Shown in pieces: positions 56,818-64,000 of a DNA stretch of 64,000 nt (positions within the stretch are counted from its first letter, which is position 1; the number at the start of each line of letters is the position of its first letter). The stretch spans positions 1,294,549 to 1,358,548 of the forward strand of contig CAJNDS010001001.1 in the NCBI GenBank assembly GCA_905221605.1. Reading direction: 5' to 3'. The notes under the pieces are model-generated. The model was given only the letters and a program-made list of their open reading frames with translations. It did not search any database and was not told the origin of the DNA. The position numbers were made by a program, and so were the translations under genes. This stretch comes from Symbiodinium natans. Its lineage: Eukaryota > Sar > Dinophyceae > Suessiales > Symbiodiniaceae.

Positions 56818-57354
56818 GTTTAGGGTTTAGGGCTTAGGGTTTAGGGTTTAGGGTTTAGGGTTTAGGGTTTAGGGTTTAGGGTTTAGGGTGTAGGGTGTAG
56901 GGTGTAGGGTTTAGGGTTTAGGGTTTAGGGTTTAGGTTTTCGGGTTTAGGATTATAGGGTGCATTTGGGAGGTCCATTTTCTCAGGGGCTGATGCCCGAC
57001 CTTCTATAGGGGCGGATGACCCAACTTCTTTGTTTCCTCCGAAGAAGCTGGGGCACCTCTCAGGTCCTTAGAATACGTAAAGCCGCCAACTTAACTTAAC
57101 ACATGCACGAGATCCACAAGACAGATCTGCAACCAGTTCCGTGCCTATCCCTAAACCCTCAACCCTAAAACCCTAAAACCCTAAACCCTAATATAATGCC
57201 CACTCTAACAGAGTGCAGATATTCTCCGGCACACCACAAAGCAAGATTCCAACAGACATACCGCATGAGCACTTGGAGCACTCTACCAACAATGTCGTCT
57301 TTTGTGGCTTGATCAAGGTGGAGGTAGTGTCGGATCCATAAACACCACCCTCAC

Positions 57355-57462
57355 CTACTATCTGCTTAAGAACCCCCCTAAAACATAGAAGATAATGATG
57401 CCCATATTGCAGTTACAGAAAGGAACTTTCTTTCTTTTTGGGGGTTCTTAAGCAAATTGTAG
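57355..57462. mobile_element. Family E inverted-repeat element
   Basis: CTACTATCTGCTTAAGAACC at the left and GGGGTTCTTAAGCAAATTGT then AG at the right. A 36-nt poly-C run follows shortly after. Confidence 0.75.
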
Positions 57463-57481
57463 TCAAACACCGCAACACCGC

Positions 57482-57486
<5 letters not shown>

Positions 57487-57526
<40 letters not shown>

Positions 57527-57530
57527 CCCG
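57487..57530. repeat. Poly-C tract
   Basis: A run of about 36 C. Comparable homopolymers: G runs at 26530-26555, 35287-35305, 39027-39048 and 49711-49730. Confidence 0.9.
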
Positions 57531-58409
57531 CGCACCTGTGAAAATTCCTCACCCTCCCTTCCTTCGCCCTCCGTATCTGCGGGGCCGGCATGCTCGGCCT
57601 GGCATGGCGGGCCACTACCCCAAACCCTAAACCCTAAACCCTCAATCCTAAACCCTTTTTTTCTCCCCTAAACCCTAAACCCTAAACCCTAAACCCTAAA
57701 CTCGTGCTCCAATCACTGGTGCCCTCAAGCCCACCCGATCTTTCTTGGCTACTCTGAAATCAGTTTCTTGTAGGTTTATGGGCTTTTCCAGGGTCCAAAA
57801 GCCATAAAGCCTTCGCCAGGGGGCGGGGCAGGGGTTGACCTGGTCATTTTGAGCCAAAGTGTTGTAATGAACCCCCTCCCCTCAACAAAACACATCCGAA
57901 ATTCTAAACCAAACCCTAAGACGAAAAAGCAAAAAAAAACCCAAAACGCCTGCAATAATCCCCGGCACCAACAGCCCAAAACTAAAGCCCTCTCACACAC
58001 GCGCACACACACACACACACAATCCTTGCCGCAAACCCCCCAGCCCGGTGGTTAGGGTCTCTAGGGCTGAATCTCTGACACTCGGACAAGCCGGGCATGG
58101 CACCACACCAGTCAGAAGTCCACGAGTTTAGGGTTTAGGGCTTCAGGGTTCAGGGTTTAGGGTTTAGGGCTTAGGGTTTAGGGTTTAGGGTTTAGGGCAA
58201 CCCAAATAAACCCTAGCCCTAGCAACCCTAACCCCCCCCCCCGCCCGCCCGCGCACCCAAAACCCCAAAACCGGTCGTCTAAAGACTTTTGGAGAGACGA
58301 CCCTAAGCATGACACACACCCTAACCCCTACACATCCCAAAACTCCGGATAAAAGCCATGTTTCCCGAACCTTTCATCCTAAACCCCGCAGACCCCAAAC
58401 CTCCCCACG

Positions 58410-58470
58410 CCTCGGCTAAAGCGCCAGAGCCAGCGCGAGGGGCGAGGGCGCGTGCAAACTCGCCTCCGTT
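58410..58470 (-). CDS. Candidate exon, unidentified
   Basis: Minus-strand open stretch GGEFARALAPRAGSGALAEA, GC-rich, next to telomere-like sequence; a second minus frame is also open. No motif. Confidence 0.25.
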
Positions 58471-59293
58471 AGGGCTTCGGGTTTGGGGTTGTGGAGATGA
58501 GGGTTTAGGGTTTCGGGCTTCGGGCTTACTTGGGGCATAGGGGTGTGGAATTTGGGGTTGTAGATAGGGCCTCTTTGAAGGGTTGTTAGGGCTTTTGCGC
58601 TCTGGTTTTCAGAGCACGACACATCATTCTGTGACGGGTAGACGAGTCACTTACGAAGGCTCGGGTCGTCTGAGGTCTACTTGACTTTGGTTGAGGGTTT
58701 AGGGGCCAAGGGCCAGAGGGCTTGGGGGCTTTCACGTTGTTGCCCTCCGAGCCCACCACACCCTGTAGATCGGGAGCGTACCTTAATTAACTGCATAGGA
58801 CCCAGCAGGACCATAAGCCTAAACCTCACACTGAAAAACCCGCACTCTCCCTCTCTCTCGACAGCTGTGCGCGCGGGCGAACGCAACGCGCGGCTGCCGG
58901 AAAGCAGCGCGAACTAGGCGAAGAGCGTAGCATGCGGGCGTAAGAGCAGAAGGGATCGGAACGGACCATCTCCTGAGTCCACCGGAGACTCTACTCCCCT
59001 TAGAACCTTACTAGAAATAAGATGTTCAACATCCTCTTGGGTTTTATATAGACAAAAAATAATATGGTCAGTATCCTCTTGGGTTTTAGATCAACAAAAA
59101 TCTAACATAATTCCCAAGGGGGATACGGGAGAAGTGAAGGCCATGCTGTGGGCGCTTGCAGCGGGTCATCGGTGGCAATCGGTGGCGGCGCCACTCCGGT
59201 CTATCCATCGAGCCAAGGTCGAGACCCAACAAGCGGTTTAGGGTTTAGGGTTTAGGGTTTAGGGTTTAGGGTTTAGGGTTTAGGGTTTAGGGT

Positions 59294-59656
59294 TTAGGGA
59301 TTTGCAATCCATTGGCTCATACTTATCGAATCACTTCGATCGTAATGACACTCTAAACCGTTGCACTGACAATCGCAGAAACTACAGTAACTGCGAATAG
59401 GGGAGAGCTTCGCAAGTTGAAGGATGGACCCGTCTTTACGGCGCGCGGCTTCAAGACCCGAGACACTAAACATCCCACCCTTCATGGTTTCAACATGTAG
59501 CGCTACCTCCCAGAGGATCGTCCACTTCTTCCCGATCTTGTGCCAGGAGGCATTCCTGCAACAAGCTTCAGGTCGTTTCGGGACTGGAGGCCTTATGGTA
59601 CAAACGGCCCGTGCGTAGGGTTCAGAAAGGCCCCAATGCCTCCCATGCAGCTCCAA
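59294..59656 (-). CDS. 120-codon open reading frame with Cys cluster
   Basis: Open minus frame with KIGKKWTILWEVALHVETMK and a C-terminal CSFCDCQCNGLECHYDRSD cluster. Its stop (CCC TAA) is supplied by the adjoining CCCTAAA array. No ATG opens it (first Met codons are internal), so it would have to be an exon. Family unknown; it may be non-coding. Confidence 0.35.
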   Translation of the reverse strand: MELHGRHWGLSEPYARAVCTIRPPVPKRPEACCRNASWHKIGKKWTILWEVALHVETMKGGMFSVSGLEAARRKDGSILQLAKLSPIRSYCSFCDCQCNGLECHYDRSDSISMSQWIANP

Positions 59657-59997
59657 GGACTAATTTTTGTCAGGGGGGTTTATAGGGGTTCATAGAGCTT
59701 GTAGAGTAGGGCGTTGGCCAAGCTGCCCCTTCGGATCCTGAGTTGGGCCTCTGGCGTTTTTGTTTTATTTTTCATGGTTTAGGTCTTCGACGCGCACGCT
59801 CGCAGGGGTTTAGGAGTTTTCTGTGTTGCGCATCATTGTTGGTAGTTTTTTTGTCGTTTAGGTGCCGGGGCTTAGGGTCTTGACGGCCTTGAAGTGGGGG
59901 TTCCATTCTTTGTTTGCGTCCTATGAGAGGGGAGGGGAGCTGTTTGGGCAGAAATCCAAAGCCCTCAACCCCATGAAGGAACTTAGCTCAAGCTCAA

Positions 59998-60546
59998 GAG
60001 CGTTGTTTAATACTACTTCTGGTTTCTTGATGATGGAGTCTAAGTTCCTCACGAACAAACCGACAGGATGGGTGAATGAAGCTCCCCTAAACCGGGCTCA
60101 CAGTAGATGATTTGGGATGCTCCCCCTTATGCTAACAGTCCTTAACAGGGATGAGCATAGAGTGGTACTATAATCCCCTATAAGGATTGTTAGCATAAGG
60201 GGGAAGGTCCCAATAGATGATATTCAACATCAGATATTGCTTCCCCTCTTGTGTGAACCCCGCAGTTATCCAGTCTTGAAGAGTAAACCCTAAACCCTAA
60301 ACCCTAAACCGCCTAAACCCTAAACCCTAAACCCGGAGAGCGTTGTTTAATAGTACTTCTGGTTTCTTGACGATGGAGTCTAAGTTTCTCACCAACAAAC
60401 CGACAGGATGGGTGAATGAAGCTCCCCTAAACCGGGCTCACAGTAGATGATTTGGGATGCTCCCCCTTATACTAGCAGTCCTTAATAGGGATGATGATTG
60501 AGTGGTCAGATATTGCTTCCCCTAGCCATCCAGTCTTGAATAGTAA
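59998..60546. repeat. Tandem duplication of a 210-290-bp segment
   Basis: 59998-60285 and 60338-60546 are about 95% alike by eye, starting GAGCGTTGTTTAATA and ending CAGTCTTGAA(G/T)AGTAAACCC, separated by CCCTAAA units. The second copy retains only the left half of the family B element. Confidence 0.85.
60112..60213. mobile_element. Family B element, intact, with 8-bp target duplication
   Basis: 102 bp with TTGGGATGCTCCCCCTTATG at the left and the near-complement ending GGGGGAAGGTCCCAA at the right. TAGATGAT flanks it exactly (60104-60111 and 60214-60221). No coding capacity, so it is a non-autonomous MITE-type element. Confidence 0.85.
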
Positions 60547-60904
60547 ACCCTAAACCCTAAACCCTAAACCCTAAACCCTCACTACCCTTCTCAGAAATTT
60601 ACACACCTCCGCCGGCCTCCTCCGCTCGATTCGGGCTCGTGTCGGTCCTGGCACAGCATAGAGCAACAACAGCCCTGCGAGCAGGCCCTGCCCATTCCCT
60701 GAAGGGACTAAAGGAGAGATCCTTATGAGGGACCTTAGGTGTCATTAAGGGGTTATTTGGGGGCTACTTAGGTATATAGGGACTCTATAAGGTATATATA
60801 GGGGGTCCGTCCTTTTACCCCTTCATGCCCCCTTAAGCCGGGAACGAAACCTAACACTTCGTTCACGAAATCCCGAAAAGTAAACTCTACAGAAGCAAGC
60901 CTAC

Positions 60905-61070
60905 AGCCCTAAAACCCACTAATACTACGAAGAATACGAAAAATAATTTAATCGCAGCAAGACAATACAAAACATGAGGCAAGAAAGGGCAGGCGGTCCT
61001 GCCACCATCCCCCTCCTCCTCGTCGTCGCGGCCTTCTTGCTTCTCGTCAGCGCTGCTCTCCTCGTCCATC
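60905..61070 (-). CDS. Candidate exon: acidic stretch plus one membrane segment
   Basis: AG|G acceptor, then MDEESSADEKQEGRDDEEEG, CPFLPHVLYCLAAIKLFF and VFFVVLVGFRA, ending at a GTAGGC donor. A charged cytosolic stretch followed by a hydrophobic helix suggests a membrane protein. The ATG directly after the acceptor could also be a start. Confidence 0.5.
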
Positions 61071-61518
61071 CTCGGTATTCCCAAAATTTAGGGCCCAGGG
61101 GATTTAGGGTTTTGGGTCTTCGTCTCTCACACTCGCGCAGGGCAGGCAAGGATTCGGTCGGAAGGTTCTCTCATTATGGCAATCTGCTAGATGCTGCTAG
61201 ATTCCCACTCCAGCAGGCCATCAAACCGATGATGTAATGGAAATAAGGAAGAGTGTAGTCCTGCAAGTTGCTCTGAGGGGAACCCCATACGACAGTTCAT
61301 TGACCATGCTCTCATCCTATATAACACTACTGGATGATTAGGTTTTTAGGGCTTGTAACCCCCAAGCCCCCCCCTCCCTCCCCCCGCCCCTTATACCCAG
61401 CAGCACCAGCAAGTGGGCACCACTAAGTGGGCTAATGCACCTCCCAGTGCAGAATATCCCAAATCGGACCCTCCTAAGCTCAACACGGGGGTTGATTTCA
61501 AAATGGAATCTACGAAGT

Positions 61519-61768
61519 CCTACTTGGAGGTTCATGGGTAGTTCTAGCTGAGGTACAAACGCACAGATCTGAGAAGTGCTTGAAAAGTAGAGCCTCAATG
61601 AACCCTCCATGGACTTTGCCAAGGTTGCAGGTGTATGTGTGTGTGTGTAACCTGAGGGTATAACTGAGGTTAAAGTAGGGCAAGAGTAGCTATATCAAAT
61701 TAAGTTCGATCCTTACTTCGGGTACTTATATGCAACCCTACCCATACCTCCACATGTACCTCCAAGCG
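61519..61768. mobile_element. Family A element, long form
   Basis: CTACTTGGAGGTTCATGGGT at the left and ACATGTACCTCCAAGCGGG at the right, with about 200 bp between. The interior includes a short GT run. Confidence 0.55.
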
Positions 61769-61804
61769 GGGGCCTTGAATCCCGACATCAGCCCCCTAGA
61801 GCTC

Positions 61805-62195
61805 ATGGAATGCCAGGGCCCCGAAATCCAATCCAGTCTGCTAAAAAGCATGACATGTGTGACATGGGCACCTCGAACCCAACAACATCCACACACGGAG
61901 AGAAACTTCTTCTTCCAAACGCCTACTTACCCGAAAAGAGCCCATCACTGCGAGAGGGGCGCAGGTCGTCGCTGCCTGCCTGGGCACTCAAGCACAGGCA
62001 ACTACCCAGGAAGCCCCGCAGCTTCAACTATGGAGGGCTCAGGCACTCCCCCCAAAAACACCGGCCTCTGTTGTGGGCACCGCGGGTGGGGCCTTGGCAA
62101 CTGTCCCCAATGCGGGCCACGCCAGCCTGGGCCACCGTCTTGGGTGAGGATCCGAGCTCGAACGTCCACGGCTAAAGGCTTTGGATTTGGGGGAT
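61805..62195 (+). CDS. Open stretch of ambiguous strand
   Basis: Two plus frames stay open for 120-155 codons and one minus frame is open from about 62175 to a GTAGTT donor near 62010 (VDVRARILTQDGGPGW, PRCPQQRPVFLGGVPEPS). GC-rich composition alone could explain the open frames. Probably contains at least one exon, strand undecided. Confidence 0.25.
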
Positions 62196-62299
62196 AAGCC
62201 TTAAACCTTAAACCCTAAACCCTGAACCTTATCCTGCGAGGTCCTGAAGCTCTGCAGTCCTCCGGATTTGGAGCTTTTGGTTTTGAGAGAAGACACCTT

Positions 62300-62885
62300 A
62301 CGTTGGGGTTCCTAAATGTCTGATCAAGTGGGGGCAATACAAATAGTATGGCAATATAAGCATACAATACTATAACAATGTAGCAAACTAAAAATATGGG
62401 GACATAGTACTACGGCGATACAATGATAATACCGGACTAATTCTTATGAGAATATGATAATAATTCGATGATCTAAGAACAAACATGAAAACATCTTAAT
62501 TGTAAGGATAGAATGAAATAAAGTACAAATAATGAAACATAGTGATATTATAGACAAAGAACAATATGCTAATGTGGTGATCTGATCAGGGAAATAATAT
62601 GAAAACATGAGAGTTTACCGATATAAAACTGTAAGAGCAGAATAAAAATTGTTATAGTTCTAGTAATAACCGTAATGAAGATATCCAATACAAAAATAAG
62701 AACAAATTTAAACAGAGTAGCATACTACAATAACGATGCCATACTGTAATACTGGAATCATGCCATATTGTAATGACGGAAGGCAATGCAACAATATACA
62801 ATATGACAATATCACGAAATAAAAACAACAACAACAAACGAACGTGATAATGTATAGATAGTACTAGTACTAACTCAGAGAACAT
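62300..62885. other. AT-rich degenerate tract
   Basis: About 590 bp of AT-rich sequence with loose ATAATA/ACAATA periodicity, no telomere units and no credible gene. A similar short tract (ATTATTATTGTTAT) is at 23140-23260. Confidence 0.7.
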
Positions 62886-63052
62886 AACCCTAACCCTAAA
62901 CCCTAAACCCTAAACCCTAAACCCTAACTAAACCCATAAAGATAGTCAGTAATACTAAAAACTTGGGGAACATTGTGCCAAGCCAGGGTGCTTGGACTCC
63001 AATCCATTCGTCTCACTGGCCGGGCTCGGCGCGGGATCCTGCCGAGGCCGGT

Positions 63053-63350
63053 GTAGGGTTTAGGGTTTGGGGTTTGGGGTTTGGGGTTTGGGGTTCAGGA
63101 TTTAGGGTTTAGGGTTTGGGGTTTAGGGTTTAGGGTTTAGGGTTTGGGGTTTAGGGTTTGGGGTTTAGGGTTTGGGGTTTGGGGTTTGGGGGTTGGGGGT
63201 TGGGGGTTGGGGGTTGGGGGCTTGGGTTTTGGGTTTTGGGTTTTGGATTTTGGGTTTTGGGTTTTGGGTTTGGGGGTTGGGGGTTTGGGTTTTGGGTTTT
63301 GGGTTTCGGGTTTTGGGTTTCGGGCTTTGGGTTTTGGGTTTTGGGGGGTG
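63053..63350 (+). repeat. Degenerate G-rich heptamer array
   Basis: About 300 bp of TTTAGGG, TTTGGGG, TTGGGGG and TTTTGGG variants in blocks. Loss of the TAG triplet leaves long open frames on both strands that are not genes. Confidence 0.95.
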
Positions 63351-63746
63351 GGGCTGCATTTGTCTTTGAAGGGCCCAGGCTCCGGAAAGAATCCTGTGCA
63401 GGCTCCCAAGCTCTGGAAACCCCCGAAGCACTCCTCCGGGGGCGTCTCCGGTGGCGGCGTGGGCGCCGGCTGGGGAGACGGTTCCTTTTCTTTGGAGGGG
63501 ACGACGACTTAGGGGCCTCCCTTGCCCGTTCAGGCCGACTCAAGCCACCTTGGATCCAAGGTGGCTTAGGTTTGGGGCTTAGGGATTAAGGTGACATGGC
63601 TGGGGTTTAGGCCGAGGGCCTGGACCTTCGAACCAAAGGCGACGTATAAGTAGAGTTTTGCACAGGCTAGCTATGCAGTGCAACCCTAAACCCTAAACCC
63701 TAAACCCTACTTAGAAAAGCCCCCATGAACCTTCAAGCGGGCGCAC

Positions 63747-63794
63747 CTGAGGCCGCACTGGCGCCGAGATGGGAGGCTTGTAGGGGCTGGTGAC
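63747..63794 (-). CDS. Candidate exon VTSPYKPPISAPVRPQ
   Basis: AG|G acceptor and CAG|GTGCGC donor bound exactly 16 codons. The intron that follows begins with a family A element (TTGAAGGTTCATGGGGGC), as after several Rab5 exons. Function unknown. Confidence 0.5.
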
Positions 63795-64000
63795 CTCCAA
63801 GGGCTTTCGCGGGTTTTCAGGGTTTCGGGTTTGGGGTTTAGGGTGTAGGGTTTAGGGCTTAGGGCTTAGGGCTTAGGGCTTAGGGCTCAAGCAGTTTCAG
63901 AGCTCCGGACCACATGTTCGTACATTCGACACACCCCAAAGCACTCCGAGACTAAGCCCACCCTCTTTAGGGTTCGGCATCAGGAACTCTCCCCCTAAAC

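Noticed and set aside
57830-57860. Spliced-leader relic (dinoflagellate SL-like TTTTGGCTCAAG)
   Set aside because: Only a partial look-alike (CATTTTGAGCCAAA) is present; no convincing SL relic was found anywhere in the window.
63137-63589. Overlapping long open frames on both strands (up to 143 codons)
   Set aside because: They are translations of TTTGGGG and TTTTGGG heptamers, which lack the stop carried by TTTAGGG. Periodic Gly/Trp/Phe or Asn/Pro/Lys strings are not protein-like.

Overview
This window looks like nuclear DNA of a dinoflagellate, most likely a Symbiodiniaceae-type genome. The support is all in the sequence. Heptameric TTTAGGG/CCCTAAA arrays, a telomere motif used by dinoflagellates, are scattered inside introns and between genes in both orientations. 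Coding DNA is cut into many short exons. When the proteins are rebuilt from conserved families, introns start with GC or GA about as often as GT, end in AG, and are usually followed by G. Almost all recognisable exons lie on the minus strand. No rRNA, tRNA, CRISPR array or bacterial operon was seen.

Layout, read right to left because the genes are on the minus strand. 63.8-57 kb: unassigned short exons, a tandem duplication with a DNA-element insertion, and an acidic exon with a membrane segment. 56.6-53.5 kb: candidate exons, then the C-terminal end (FATC-type tail) of a PIKK-like protein, finishing in a 20-nt exon. 52.5-46.5 kb: a multi-exon membrane protein with an SRLWC-x-YE motif and a large 878-nt last exon. 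46-30 kb: isolated exon-like pieces without an assignable family, several inverted-repeat elements, and an AT-rich, telomere-repeat-free island at 35.4-37.4 kb with a 150-bp array of an 8-bp unit.

29.6-2.0 kb holds the main discovery. A complete Rab5-type GTPase can be rebuilt in frame from 12 exons. Exons 1-9 lie at 29.6-21.6 kb and exons 10-12 at 3.5-2.0 kb. The 18.1-kb gap between them contains, on the same strand, a multi-repeat RCC1-like gene (19.2-6.9 kb). One 3.8-kb RCC1 intron (19159-15360) in turn contains a whole ten-exon gene, an N-terminally lipidated PDZ-like domain fused to an ascorbate peroxidase (18.8-16.3 kb). The arrangement reads as gene within gene within gene, all on one strand, unless the contig is misassembled.

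Introns look recently made. Most conserved-gene introns have a short direct repeat, one copy starting at the 5' splice site and the other just after the 3' splice-site AG. This is the footprint expected if transposon-like introners inserted and used their target-site duplication as the splice donor. One introner family with a ...CATCCTAG end recurs in the peroxidase gene. Several inverted-repeat element families recur through the window, sometimes nested in one another and often directly beside splice sites. Some introns are little more than telomere repeats.
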